From Paraburkholderia hospita (lineage in GTDB: Bacteria; Pseudomonadota; Gammaproteobacteria; Burkholderiales; Burkholderiaceae), in assembly GCF_002902965.1 (NCBI RefSeq), contig NZ_CP026106.1, positions 1,736,001-1,800,000 on the forward strand: a stretch of DNA of 64,000 nucleotides, written 5' to 3'. How positions within the stretch are numbered: the stretch's first letter is position 1; each line of letters opens with the position of its first letter. A program made the position numbers and the translations under genes. Below, piece by piece: positions 51,517-60,750 of the stretch. The notes beneath the pieces were generated by a model. That model worked only from the letters and a program-made list of their open reading frames with translations, did not search any database and was not told the origin of the DNA.

Positions 51517-52476
51517 ATGTCGAATACGCAAGCGGGTTTCGCCCCATCGAACGCAGGCACGATCGTCACGCAAGCCGCGCACGCTGCACCTGAAACGCTC
51601 GATCTGCGCCGCGTCGCCGGCCGTATCGGCGCGGAGATTCGAGGTGTCAGGCTGTCCGGCTCGATCGACGCGCAGACCTTCGATGCGATCCACGCCGCGC
51701 TGCTGAAGCACAAGGTGGTGTTCTTTCGCGGCCAGCAGCATCTCGACGACACGGAGCAGGAAGCGTTCGCGCGGCGCTTCGGCCAGACCGTCGCGCATCC
51801 GACCGTGCCGTCCGTCGATGGCAGCCATCATCTGCTCGAACTCAATTCGCAGCATGGCGGACGCGCGAACTCATGGCATACGGACGTCACCTTCGTCGAC
51901 GCGTATCCGAAGATCTCGATCCTGCGGGCAGTCGTGATTCCGCCGTATGGCGGCGACACGGTCTGGGCCAACACGGCGGCCGCTTACGAAAACCTGCCCG
52001 AACCGCTGCGCCGTCTTGCCGACACGCTCTGGGCGCTGCATACGAACGCCTACGACTACGCGTCGTCGCACGTGAACGCCGACACCGAGCAGCTCAAGCG
52101 CTACCGCGAAGTGTTCACGTCGACGGTCTACGAGACCGAGCATCCCGTGGTGCGCGTGCACCCGGAAACGGGCGAACGCTCGCTAGTGCTAGGTCATTTC
52201 GTGCAGCGTCTGAAGGGACTGTCGGCGGGCGACTCGACGCATCTGCTGCAGACCTTCCACGATCACGTCACGCGGCTCGAGAACACGGTGCGCTGGAACT
52301 GGACGCAAGGCGATGTCGCGATCTGGGACAACCGCGCGACGCAGCACTACGCGATCAATGATTACGGCGACGCGCATCGCGTCGTGCGCCGCGCGACAGT
52401 GCACGGCGATGTGCCCGTGAGCATCGACGGGCGGCAGAGCGTGGTGCTGCGGGGTGCAGGCGCGACGCTGCAGTGA
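51517..52476 (+). CDS. TauD/TfdA-family dioxygenase
   Basis: A 319-residue iron(II)/2-oxoglutarate dioxygenase. The metal triad is His121 and Asp123 (NSWHTDVTF) and the distal His277 (NRATQHYAIND); the 2-oxoglutarate Arg lies in HRVVRRATVHGD near 291. The central GDTVWANTAAAYENLPEPLR is typical of TauD, the taurine dioxygenase that releases sulfite. An N-terminal extension of about 25 residues is present. No tauABC transporter genes are adjacent, so other sulfonates or acids are possible substrates. The ribosome site GGAGAC is good. Confidence 0.9.
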   Translation: MSNTQAGFAPSNAGTIVTQAAHAAPETLDLRRVAGRIGAEIRGVRLSGSIDAQTFDAIHAALLKHKVVFFRGQQHLDDTEQEAFARRFGQTVAHPTVPSVDGSHHLLELNSQHGGRANSWHTDVTFVDAYPKISILRAVVIPPYGGDTVWANTAAAYENLPEPLRRLADTLWALHTNAYDYASSHVNADTEQLKRYREVFTSTVYETEHPVVRVHPETGERSLVLGHFVQRLKGLSAGDSTHLLQTFHDHVTRLENTVRWNWTQGDVAIWDNRATQHYAINDYGDAHRVVRRATVHGDVPVSIDGRQSVVLRGAGATLQ

Positions 52477-52510
52477 GCGGCGCGGCGCGCTTGCCGGCTG
52501 CCTGCAAAGG

Positions 52511-53644
52511 CTAGAAGTCGCCGCGGCCGATCGTCGTCGGCTGCACGGTGCCGCCCGGCAACGCATATAGCGTGATGCTCACGTTGGTCGCGTCGACGCT
52601 GTTGCCGGCGGCCTGTTCGTTGACTTCGAAACCTTGCGACTTGTACAGGCCGCCGTCGTCGAGATTCTGATAGCGGACGTCGTACGCGCCCGGTGCGACG
52701 CCGATCAGCGTGAAAGTCTGCCCAGCGGGAACGAAGAAATGGCGAACCGGCTGGTCGAATACCGACGCGTTATAGACGAGCTTGCCGAACACGTCGAAGC
52801 GGTTGACGGAGTTGTCGACCGTCACCGAGGAATGCCCGCCCGCCGCGCCGACGGGCATGCCGTCGAGATACGACGCCGTCGACGGCCACGGCAGGCCGTT
52901 CGGCGCGAGCGTGGGCCTCACGAACAGCGCATGCGAGGCTGAAGCGCTGCTCGTGACGGACCCGTCGCTGGTCCACGGCGAGGTCGCTGCCTGCGCCGAC
53001 GACATCGCCGCAAGCCCGCGCCGTTTGCCATCCGACGGCGAGGCGTCGTCGGAGTCGGCTTGACTGCGCGTACCGTATGGCGAACCATAGGACGAGCCAT
53101 GCGAAGACGTGTTGCGCGTGAACGGCCACGGCGTCGTCGATTCCGAAATCGCGACGTAGCCGAAGAATGCGCAGACGCCGATCACCGTCCAGCTTCGCAG
53201 CGAAATCTTGCGCAGTGAGAAACCGGACGCCGCGCGCGGTTTTCGCTTCGCGGCGCGCGGATCGACATGTGCATGCGACGTCCATGCGCTCGAATGGGTC
53301 TGCGAACGCGGCGGGACCTCGCGCCGGGTCTGGGTGGCGGCCGCCTGCCAGTTCGTCCGCTGGGACGCCGACGCCGACTGACGCGGCGGCGGTTGCGGCG
53401 CAGCCGCTTCGGCCGCTTCGCGTTCTTTACGCGCGAGCCATTCGTCGTGCTCCTTGCGTTGCACGGGGTCGCTCAGAACCGCATAAGACGCGTTGATGAT
53501 CTTCATCACCCGCTCGGCATCGGGATCGTCGATCCGCCGGTCAGGATGATATTTCTGACTCAAAGTCTTGTAGGCCGCGCGGATCACCTCTTGAGGTGCG
53601 TCCCGCGAGACTTTCAGATTGTCGTAGTGGCTGTGAATCTTCAC
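52511..53644 (-). CDS. J-domain membrane protein
   Basis: A 377-residue protein that starts with a complete DnaJ domain (residues 4-68, HPD motif in YHPDRRID) and continues into a Gln/Ala/Ser-rich linker, a transmembrane helix (SWTVIGVCAFFGYVAI, about 150-165), a Ser-rich low-complexity stretch and a C-terminal beta-rich domain from about 260. A type III J-protein anchored in the membrane, presumably recruiting DnaK. The GTG start is poorly supported by its ribosome site. The C-terminal domain is not recognised. Confidence 0.85.
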   Translation of the reverse strand: MKIHSHYDNLKVSRDAPQEVIRAAYKTLSQKYHPDRRIDDPDAERVMKIINASYAVLSDPVQRKEHDEWLARKEREAAEAAAPQPPPRQSASASQRTNWQAAATQTRREVPPRSQTHSSAWTSHAHVDPRAAKRKPRAASGFSLRKISLRSWTVIGVCAFFGYVAISESTTPWPFTRNTSSHGSSYGSPYGTRSQADSDDASPSDGKRRGLAAMSSAQAATSPWTSDGSVTSSASASHALFVRPTLAPNGLPWPSTASYLDGMPVGAAGGHSSVTVDNSVNRFDVFGKLVYNASVFDQPVRHFFVPAGQTFTLIGVAPGAYDVRYQNLDDGGLYKSQGFEVNEQAAGNSVDATNVSITLYALPGGTVQPTTIGRGDF

Positions 53645-53812
53645 GCCCTTCCCCGATTGCCGTGCTGGTCTTTTGTGATGATTCTACGCGAGCGCCGACG
53701 CGCCGGCCGCTCGCGAACGCGGCCGGAAGCCGGCTTTTCTATCGCCGTTGTGGGCCAGGCCGCATTTCGCGCAGCGCCCGGCCGTATTGCGTTGCGGCAT
53801 GCGCCGCGCCGT

Positions 53813-54811
53813 TCAGGCCGTTTTCTGGTCCTGCATCCGGACGTCCGCTTCTGCCGTCGTTTCGCGGCACTCTTGCTGCTCGTTCCAGATCTGGCTGTCC
53901 GGGAACCAGAACGCGCCTTCGCGCGGCGGCACGGCGAGTTTAACCGGTAGCGACAGATTGAACATTTTCGACCAGGCGGACAGATACGACGGCGTCTTCA
54001 CCAGATACCCGCAACTCGCGAGCAGAAGACTCGCGACCAGCGCCTCGCGTCCGATCGCCAGTCCCGGATGACCGCTGAAGTGCACGGGTGTGCCGCCCGT
54101 TGCGAGCAGCTTCGCGGGCGCGACGCTGACGGGCACGGGAAAGTCCCATTTGACGAAGTAATCGAGGAACGCCTGCTCGTCGCTCGAGACGAAAATGTTT
54201 GTCAGTTGCGGCTCTTCGGCGAGTGTCGTCTCGACGAGACGGCAGAACGCTTCCCACGCGATGGTATGCGCTTCGGCCTTCTTGTCGGTGCCGCGAAAAT
54301 GCACGCCGAGCGTCGACGCCCCGATGCCGAGCCGCTTGCGGATCGCGTCCACTTCGTAGCGGATCGGCGCAGAGGGCTGGTAGTGCGAGCGGAACAGCGC
54401 GCTGGCGTGCCGCAGATCGAGCCTCGGCTCATACCGGCGACGAAACCCGAGCCCGCCGAGATCTCTCACGACCGACGTGCGCACCCGCACGCTCGACGAG
54501 GGCAGCGGCACCGCGCCAATGGTGTCGAAGTATTCGGAGAACCAGTCGACCTTGCCTTCGGCGTCGCCGTAAATCCCGCCGCGCGCGGAAATGAGCGGCG
54601 TGAGGCGCTTTTCCTCGCAATACATCAGGATGAATAGCACCATCTGCATCACCGAAAAGAAGCCGGAGTGCGCGCGAATCTCGATCGCAAAGTAGCCGCG
54701 GTTCAATCGTTGTTGCGCGTGCAACGTGATGCGGCCCGGCGTGCTGATCGAATGTTTGAAGCCTTCGCTGCGTCGGATGTGTCTCGCGATGTCGATCAAC
54801 TTGTTCAACAT
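53813..54811 (-). CDS. Fucosyltransferase-like glycosyltransferase
   Basis: A 332-residue protein. TLGVHFRGTDKKAEAH at residues 167-182 closely matches the GDP-fucose-binding motif (VGVHxRRTDK) shared by alpha-1,6-fucosyltransferases, NodZ and protein O-fucosyltransferases. NIFVSSDEQAFLDYF near 207 and the SGHPGL then ALVASLLLASCGYLVKTPSYLSAW segment resemble the C-terminal half of the GT-B fold in that group. No signal peptide. The neighbours are unrelated (J-protein, chemotaxis receptor), so the acceptor is unknown. Confidence 0.68.
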   Translation of the reverse strand: MLNKLIDIARHIRRSEGFKHSISTPGRITLHAQQRLNRGYFAIEIRAHSGFFSVMQMVLFILMYCEEKRLTPLISARGGIYGDAEGKVDWFSEYFDTIGAVPLPSSSVRVRTSVVRDLGGLGFRRRYEPRLDLRHASALFRSHYQPSAPIRYEVDAIRKRLGIGASTLGVHFRGTDKKAEAHTIAWEAFCRLVETTLAEEPQLTNIFVSSDEQAFLDYFVKWDFPVPVSVAPAKLLATGGTPVHFSGHPGLAIGREALVASLLLASCGYLVKTPSYLSAWSKMFNLSLPVKLAVPPREGAFWFPDSQIWNEQQECRETTAEADVRMQDQKTA

Positions 54812-55108
54812 GCCACGTCCCTCTCATGCGCCGGGCAGCCCTTCCCGGCAAGCCGTCTGTGTTCGAAGAAATCAGGCACGTTGCGGCGTGGTGCGCGACG
54901 GGAGCGAGGCGTCCATCATGCAAGCAGGTCCTGCCGCGCCTCGTTCCTCATAGCTATCGGGCCGCTTGCCCGATGCAATATCAGCCAGCAAATAGACGTG
55001 TTGCGTCACGCGCCATCTTATCGGGCATGAACGCGATGGTCGAGCGTCGCAAAATAGACTGTGTGCGAAGTCATACACTCGGCGCTTCGCGCTGCTAATC
55101 GTATGAAG

Positions 55109-56659
55109 TTATCGGGCTGCGGGATGGCCTATATCGGTTGTCGTGAACACCGCGACGGCTTCGCGCAGCGAGCGCGCCTGCTCCGCCATCGACTGCGCGG
55201 CCGCCGACGCCTGCTCGACGAGCGCCGCGTTCTGCTGCGTGACTTCGTCCATCTGCGTGACGGCGAGATTGACCTGCTCGATGCCCGTGCTCTGTTCGTT
55301 CGACGCCGCCGAAATCTCCGCGATGATGTTCGTTACCTGCTGCACGGAATCGACGATCTCGCCGATGATGCCGCCTGCGTCCCGCACCAGGTCCGCACCC
55401 GCCGCAACGCGCGTCGACGACTGCTCGATCAGCGCCTTGACTTCCTTCGCGGCCGTCGCGCTGCGCTGCGCGAGCGCGCGCACTTCGCCTGCGACGACGG
55501 CGAAGCCGCGTCCCTGTTCGCCCGCGCGCGCCGCTTCGACAGCCGCGTTCAGCGCGAGAATGTTCGTCTGGAACGCGATGCCTTCGATTACCGCGATGAT
55601 CTCGCCGACCTTCGACGAGCTTTCCGAAATCCCCGCCATCGTGTCGACGACGCGCCGCATCACATCGCCGCCGTGCGTCGCCGTGCCCGATGCTTTCTCC
55701 GCCAGCGACGCCGCGTGGCTCGCATTGCCCGCGTTCTGCCGCACGGTGCCCGTCAGCTCTTCCATGCTTGCCGCCGTTTCTTCGAGCGACGCCGCCTGCT
55801 CCTCGGTGCGCGCCGACAGGCTCAGATTGCCCGCCGCGATTTCCGAACTGGCCGTCGCGACGCCGTCCGCGTTGCGGCGCACCTTGCTCACCACCTTCGC
55901 GAGGCTCGCCTGCATGTCGGCGAGCGCGTTCAGCAGTGCGCCGATTTCGTCGCTGCCGTGTTGCTCGATGCGAGTCGTCAGATTGCCCTGCGCGACGCCG
56001 CGCGCGACTTCCACGGCGCGCGTCAACGGCGACGTGATCGAACGGCTGAAGAGGAACGCGCCACACAAACCGGCTACGAACGCCACCAGCATCAGCACGA
56101 GGCTGATCGCGGCGGCGCGGCGCGCGTCGTCGTCGGCTTGTGCCGACATCGCCGCCGTGTTCGTCGCGATCTGCTGGACCGCCTCGCCGAGCAGGCGCGC
56201 GGGCTCACGGTCGACGCCGGCGACCGCCTTGTCGCCCGCCGTCGGCTCGAAGCCGGCCGCCTTGAACGCTTCGAGGCCCCTTCGATAGCCGCCGCCCATG
56301 TCGACGTGCGCGGCCGCGAACTGCTCGACGAGCGTGCGGGCACCCGCATCGTCGAGCGACGCGAGCAGTTCTTTTGTCTGCGAATCGACGATCCGCTCCT
56401 GCGCCTCGAACGCGGCCCAGCCCTTGTCGAACTTTGCCGGGTCCTTGCCGCGCAGCAGGATGTCCTTCCACTCCTGCACCTGGAGCTTGAAATTGACGAG
56501 GATGTTCGCGGCCATCCGCTCGTTCGCGACATGCACGCGCACGAGGTCGTTGTATTCGTCGATCGAGCGGTGCATCGAATAGAGGCCATACATCGCGCCC
56601 GCGAACATCAGGAACAGCGCAGCGGCGAAAGCGAGAGGAAGCTTGAATGTGAGTTTCAT
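55109..56659 (-). CDS. Methyl-accepting chemotaxis protein
   Basis: A 516-residue receptor with helices at about 7-27 and 178-200 framing a four-helix-bundle type periplasmic domain, then HAMP ([18 protein letters not shown]) and the signalling domain with the hairpin tip [43 protein letters not shown]. There is no C-terminal NWETF pentapeptide, so adaptation relies on other receptors' tethers. The ATG at 56659 has a weak ribosome site. Ligand unknown. Confidence 0.9.
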   Translation of the reverse strand: MKLTFKLPLAFAAALFLMFAGAMYGLYSMHRSIDEYNDLVRVHVANERMAANILVNFKLQVQEWKDILLRGKDPAKFDKGWAAFEAQERIVDSQTKELLASLDDAGARTLVEQFAAAHVDMGGGYRRGLEAFKAAGFEPTAGDKAVAGVDREPARLLGEAVQQIATNTAAMSAQADDDARRAAAISLVLMLVAFVAGLCGAFLFSRSITSPLTRAVEVARGVAQGNLTTRIEQHGSDEIGALLNALADMQASLAKVVSKVRRNADGVATASSEIAAGNLSLSARTEEQAASLEETAASMEELTGTVRQNAGNASHAASLAEKASGTATHGGDVMRRVVDTMAGISESSSKVGEIIAVIEGIAFQTNILALNAAVEAARAGEQGRGFAVVAGEVRALAQRSATAAKEVKALIEQSSTRVAAGADLVRDAGGIIGEIVDSVQQVTNIIAEISAASNEQSTGIEQVNLAVTQMDEVTQQNAALVEQASAAAQSMAEQARSLREAVAVFTTTDIGHPAAR

Positions 56660-56744
56660 GAACGATGAGGAGAGGACGCGCCGCCGTCGAGGGATGACGG
56701 TTGCTCCGCCTGTTACGGCCTGTTCATCGTCTTTTGAACCCTGC

Positions 56745-56757
56745 CCCAATATTTGGG
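56745..56757. promoter_or_regulatory. Palindrome upstream of the chemotaxis receptor
   Basis: CCCAA-TAT-TTGGG is a perfect 13-base palindrome 86 bases upstream of the receptor start; candidate operator. Confidence 0.35.
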
Positions 56758-56764
56758 AAGAAAT

Positions 56765-56791
56765 TTCCGCTGATATCGTTTTCAGCGGGAA
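56765..56791 (-). terminator. Terminator-like hairpin after the 70-residue gene
   Basis: CCGCTGA and TCAGCGG pair around an 8-base loop; on the minus strand it is followed by AAATTTCTTCCC. It lies 61 bases after the stop of the small gene at 56852. Confidence 0.55.
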
Positions 56792-56851
56792 GCGACTGCC
56801 TGGTGCGCCTGCGCGTCGAGTGCAGGCGGCACCGGAAAGCGGGCTGCGAGA

Positions 56852-57064
56852 TCAACCTTTCATGTCGACCCAGATGCGGCCCCAGGCGGTTGCGTACCTG
56901 AGCGCCTGCTCGCCGTCGTAGAAGTAGTCTAGTGCGTTGAAGATGCGGGCCGGCAGACCCGGCCTTTCGATGATCAGATCGGCCGCGTGCAGGCCATCGT
57001 CGCGAATTGCGGCGCTGGCTTGCAGACGATAGCCACGGTGTGTGGTCAGCATGGGAATAGTCAT
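56852..57064 (-). CDS. Small protein of unknown function, 70 aa
   Basis: Reads TIPMLTTHRGYRLQASAAIR and later YFYDGEQALRYATAWGRIWVDMKG, with mixed beta/helix character and no signal peptide or cysteines. Start could be the first ATG or the one at residue 5; no ribosome site decides. Proteins of this size and pattern occur in Burkholderia genomes without known function. It has its own terminator-like hairpin downstream. Confidence 0.55.
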   Translation of the reverse strand: MTIPMLTTHRGYRLQASAAIRDDGLHAADLIIERPGLPARIFNALDYFYDGEQALRYATAWGRIWVDMKG

Positions 57065-57237
57065 GGGTGCGTCTCTGGCTTCAATCGGGATAGCTGGCGC
57101 TACGCGCGGCCGACGCCGTGCTTCACGCCCGTCCCGATTGCTCTCAGGCCAGGATTCGCATTATCGCGATGCCCCGTTACTGTTCAATGACGGCCGGCGT
57201 TCTCGCGCACTGGCCCGTTTTTATGCGTTTAATCTGA

Positions 57238-58269
57238 TCAATCGGCGATCGGCTTGCCCGAAGCATCCTTGACCTTCGCCTTCCATTGCGTGCGGATTTG
57301 CGACACGACGCCATCCGGCAGCGGAATGTAGTCGAGTTCCTGCGCGGTCTGGGTGCCGTTCTTGAACGCCCAGTCGAAGAACTTGAGCGTTTCCTTACCG
57401 CGATCCGGCTTGTCCTGCGACACATGCACGAGCACGAACGTCGCGCCGACCACAGGCCATGCATCCTTGCCCGGCTCGTTGGTGAGGATCTGATAGAACG
57501 ACTTCGACCAGTCCGCACCCGCTGCCGCCGCCTTGAAGCTGTCCGTCTTCGGCTCGACGACGGTGCCCGCCGCGTTCTTCAGCGACGTGTATGTCATCTT
57601 GTTCTGCTTCGCGTACGCCCATTCGACGTAGCCGATCGCGCCCGGCAGCCGCTGCACGAACGCCGCGACGCCGTCGTTGCCCTTGCCGCCCGTGCCTGTC
57701 GGCCAGTTGACGGTCGTGCCTTCGCCGACCTTGCTCTTCCACTCCGGGTTCACCTGCGCCAGATAGTGCGTCCAGATGAAGCTCGTGCCCGAGCCGTCCG
57801 CGCGGCGCACGACGGCGATGTCGGTATCGGGCAGCTTCACGCCGGGATTGAGCGCGGCGATGGCCGGGTCGTTCCACTTCTTGATCTTGCCGAGAAAGAT
57901 GTCGCCGAGCACCGGGCCGGAGAGCACCAGCGCGCCCGGCTTGAGGCCCGGCAGATTGACGACGGGCACCACGCCGCCGACCACGGTCGGAAACTGGAAC
58001 AGGCCGTCTTTCGCGAGCTCGTCGTCCTTGAGCGGCGCGTCCGAGCCGGCGAAGTCGACTGTCTTGGCGAGCACCTGTTTGATGCCGCCCGACGAGCCGA
58101 TGCCCTGGTAGTTGATACGGCCGCCGCCCGTCTTCTGGTACGCGTCGGCCCATTTGGTGTAGATCGGGGCCGCGAAGGTGCTGCCTGCGCCCGTGACGTC
58201 GGTTGCGTGCGCGAAGGAACAGGACAGCGCGCCGATCAGGCTGGCGGCTGCAAACAGAGCGATTTTCAT
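57238..58269 (-). CDS. pstS: Phosphate ABC transporter substrate-binding protein PstS, copy 2
   Basis: A 343-residue phosphate-binding protein with a signal peptide ending CSFAHA before [10 protein letters not shown]. The binding loops [28 protein letters not shown] and [16 protein letters not shown] are intact. It is a close paralogue of the copy at 3964 and again has no pstCAB next to it. The ribosome site GGAGG lies just before the ATG, and immediately upstream is an array of five structured repeats (58286-58516) that would form part of the 5' leader, so post-transcriptional control is a real possibility. Confidence 0.94.
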   Translation of the reverse strand: MKIALFAAASLIGALSCSFAHATDVTGAGSTFAAPIYTKWADAYQKTGGGRINYQGIGSSGGIKQVLAKTVDFAGSDAPLKDDELAKDGLFQFPTVVGGVVPVVNLPGLKPGALVLSGPVLGDIFLGKIKKWNDPAIAALNPGVKLPDTDIAVVRRADGSGTSFIWTHYLAQVNPEWKSKVGEGTTVNWPTGTGGKGNDGVAAFVQRLPGAIGYVEWAYAKQNKMTYTSLKNAAGTVVEPKTDSFKAAAAGADWSKSFYQILTNEPGKDAWPVVGATFVLVHVSQDKPDRGKETLKFFDWAFKNGTQTAQELDYIPLPDGVVSQIRTQWKAKVKDASGKPIAD

Positions 58270-58285
58270 GGTTTGCCTCCGTGTC

Positions 58286-58516
58286 GACAGGAGTTGGCGC
58301 TTTAGCGCCTTACTCCTGTCCCATGCCGTGTCGGCCGGAGTTGGCGCTTTAGCGCCTACACCGGCCCCACGGCGAGTCGACAGGCGTTAGCGCTTTAGTG
58401 CTTACGCATGTCCCATGCACGACAGTGCGGTCGACGGGCGTTAGCGCTTTAGCGCTTACGCCCGTCTCATGCACGAAAGTGCAGTCGAGCAGAGTCCGCG
58501 CCTTGGCGCCTGACTC
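58286..58516. repeat. Array of five covarying hairpin repeats before pstS copy 2
   Basis: Five units, at 58286-58320, 58333-58366, 58379-58412, 58433-58466 and about 58489-58516, each form a long stem-loop whose inner part is GGCGC/AGCGC-TTTA-GCGCC/GCGCT in four of them. The outer stems differ between units but keep pairing (GACAGGAGT with ACTCCTGTC, GGCCGG with CCGGCC, GACGGGCGT with ACGCCCGTC). Small hairpins with GACA or GAAA loops (58417-58428, 58470-58483) sit between units. The first unit ends 5 bases before the pstS ribosome site. Confidence 0.9.
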
Positions 58517-58678
58517 GGACCCACGCAAGTGAGTTGCTGAAAGCTTTGTATGGGGTGCGTTTCGAAATTAGTCGCGCTTCATGACAATGCGGTGACGGAT
58601 GCAGCAGTCTTCAGAAAGCAGATTGCCCAGACAAATCCGCGCACGCCCGAGGCCCGAGCTCGCCGCCCCTCCCGGCCG

Positions 58679-60154
58679 TCAACCGATTTCCCCCGCGAGA
58701 CGTCCGAGTTGACGAAGCGCCGCGTCCATCCGTTCATCGAACGGCCCTGGACAACTGAGTCGGATGAACGATCGGAAGCGCTCCGAGTTCGAAAAGATCG
58801 AACCGGGCGCGATCCGGATACCGTGCGGCAACGCGGCTTCAAAAAGCGCATCCGACGACTTGCCGTCCGGCAATTCGACCCACAGCAGCAGCCCACCAGG
58901 CGGCAAGCTCAGCCGCGTGCCAACGGGAAAATATCGGCCAATCGCATCGGCGCTCGCCTCGCGCTGCACGCGCAGCTTCTCGCGCAACCGGCGCAGATGC
59001 CGGTCATACGCGCCCGAGCCGATGAACTCCGCCGCGACGAACTGCGCCAGCGACTCATTGTTCCGCGTTTGCGCGAATTTCAACAGCCGCACGCGCGCAT
59101 GCCAGCGCCCCGACGACATCCAGCCGAGCCGCATGCCCGGCGCGAGCACCTTGTTCAACGACGCGCAGTAGATCACGCCGCCGTCGCGGTCCCAGGCCTT
59201 CAGCGGCCGCGCGGGTTCCGTCGATTCGATCAGCTCGCGATAAGGCTCGTCCTCGATCAGCGCGATGCCACGGCGCGCGCACAACTGCACGAGTTCGGCC
59301 TTGCGCGCGTCCGGCATCACGCAACCGAGCGGATTCTGCAGGCTCGGCACGACGACGAGCGCCTTGATGTCCGGGCACGCGGTCAACGCGATGTCGAGCG
59401 CTTCGAGCGACAGACCCGTTGTCGGGCTGGTCGGTATTTCGAGCGCGCGCAGCCCGAGACTTTCGAGTATCTGCAACAGCCCAAAAAACGCCGGCGATTC
59501 GACGGCAATCGTATCGCCCGGTTGCGCGACCGCGCGCAACGCCAGGTTCACGGCTTCGACGCCGCCGCTGGTCACGAGCACATCGTCGGGCGAGGCCGTG
59601 ACGCCCGTCGACAACGCACGCTTCGCGACGGCCTGTCTCAGCTCCGCCGCGCCGCCGTCTTCGCCGACTTCCGTCAGCAGCGTCGGCCGATGGCGCAGGA
59701 TGCGCGAGGCGAGCGCCTGCAACCGCTCAGTCGGATAAAGCACGGCATCGCCCGTCGCGCCGCCGAGATTGAGCGCATCCGGAAACGCCTGGGCCCGCTC
59801 GATCACGCGCGAGATGCGTTCGTGCAAGCCGACGTAGCGCGCCGGCTCGGCAAGCGCTGGAATGTCCGGCTCAGCGACGGTCGCCAGTTTCGAGGCAGGT
59901 GCACGCCGCACGAAGTAACCCGCTCGCGGCCGCGCCTGCAGCCAGCCGCCGTCTTCGAGGCGACGAAACACCTGAATCGCCGTCGACAGACTCACGTGGT
60001 GCTGGCTCATCAACGCGCGCACCGACGGCATCCGGTCGCCGGGCGAAAGCGTGCCCGACGCGATCACCCGGCGATAGTGCTCGGCGAGGCGTTCGTAGAG
60101 CGGCGCGCCCGTATCGGGCGGCGCGAGAAGGGGTTCGTCGTTCAGCAAGATCAT
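58679..60154 (-). CDS. MocR-family regulator (GntR HTH fused to aminotransferase)
   Basis: A 491-residue protein. Residues 12-80 are a GntR winged helix (PLYERLAEHYRRVIASGTL, then RMPSVRALMSQHHVSLSTAIQVFRRLED). Residues 105-480 are a fold-type I aminotransferase domain with LVTSGGVEAVNLALRA, DEPYRELIE and the PLP lysine in YCASLNKVLAPGMRLGW. Such MocR regulators bind PLP or PLP adducts and control vitamin B6, GABA or taurine genes. It is divergent from a small gene, with a palindrome at 60240-60253 between them. Enzymatic activity is not expected. Confidence 0.9.
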   Translation of the reverse strand: MILLNDEPLLAPPDTGAPLYERLAEHYRRVIASGTLSPGDRMPSVRALMSQHHVSLSTAIQVFRRLEDGGWLQARPRAGYFVRRAPASKLATVAEPDIPALAEPARYVGLHERISRVIERAQAFPDALNLGGATGDAVLYPTERLQALASRILRHRPTLLTEVGEDGGAAELRQAVAKRALSTGVTASPDDVLVTSGGVEAVNLALRAVAQPGDTIAVESPAFFGLLQILESLGLRALEIPTSPTTGLSLEALDIALTACPDIKALVVVPSLQNPLGCVMPDARKAELVQLCARRGIALIEDEPYRELIESTEPARPLKAWDRDGGVIYCASLNKVLAPGMRLGWMSSGRWHARVRLLKFAQTRNNESLAQFVAAEFIGSGAYDRHLRRLREKLRVQREASADAIGRYFPVGTRLSLPPGGLLLWVELPDGKSSDALFEAALPHGIRIAPGSIFSNSERFRSFIRLSCPGPFDERMDAALRQLGRLAGEIG

Positions 60155-60239
60155 CCTTCGGATCGTGCCTGCTACTTGGATAGATCGCCAGATACAGACC
60201 GTGGCAATTCGGACGGAAACAGAGTAACAAAAGAGGTCC

Positions 60240-60253
60240 CTGTATCGGTACAG
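60240..60253. promoter_or_regulatory. Palindrome between MocR gene and small divergent gene
   Basis: CTGTA-TCGG-TACAG is a perfect palindrome. A related half-site GATACAGACC lies at 60191-60200, giving two direct TACAGA-type repeats as MocR proteins often need. Candidate MocR operator. Confidence 0.45.
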
Positions 60254-60370
60254 ATTCTAAACGTGTGAGTCTGTTGCGGTCCGATGACTCTCTTTACGCT
60301 TTCGACATGTGGTCCGTCGATTCTGATATCGCCGGGTCGATTTGTTGACTGCTTTCGGACTGAGTTCTCG

Positions 60371-60712
60371 ATGAAACCCTTCGAATACCGATACGCCCCC
60401 GGCCAGATTCACGCCGCCTGGTTCAAATGCGGCTGCGCGATCGTCGCGCTGGAAGGCACGCTGCAGGTGAGCTACCGCGATGCATCATTGGATTGGCTGC
60501 TTGGCGACGCACCCAAAGTGTCGGTCGTCCTTTGCGAAGGCGAGCGCCATGTGCTGCCGTATGAAGCGTTCGTCGAAGTCCTCGCAACCGGGCAGCGTGA
60601 CGCGATCGCGCAGATCGACGCTGGTCCGCGCGGACGGTCGATGGTCGCGACGATCGGGCGATGGCTCGTTTCGATTGGCCGCTTGAACGGTGCGCTGTTT
60701 CGGCGAATCTGA
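60371..60712 (+). CDS. Small protein, DUF2917-like
   Basis: A 113-residue cytoplasmic protein. The middle (CAIVALEGTLQVSYRDASLDWLL and SVVLCEGERHVLPYEAFVEVLATG) has the beta-rich pattern of DUF2917/cupin-like small proteins, while the C-terminus is a basic helix (RWLVSIGRLNGALFRRI). The ATG at 60371 lacks a strong ribosome site. It is divergent from the MocR gene and may be one of its targets. Function unknown. Confidence 0.55.
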   Translation: MKPFEYRYAPGQIHAAWFKCGCAIVALEGTLQVSYRDASLDWLLGDAPKVSVVLCEGERHVLPYEAFVEVLATGQRDAIAQIDAGPRGRSMVATIGRWLVSIGRLNGALFRRI

Positions 60713-60750
60713 AGCTGTGGCGTTGGGGATGCCCGCGCTGGTGTCGTAGC

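Noticed and set aside
58286..58516. CRISPR array
   Set aside because: The units have no fixed repeat with unique spacers; the conserved parts are palindromic stems that covary, and no cas gene is present.
60240..60253. LexA box before the MocR gene
   Set aside because: CTGT and ACAG are separated by 6 bases only, not 8.
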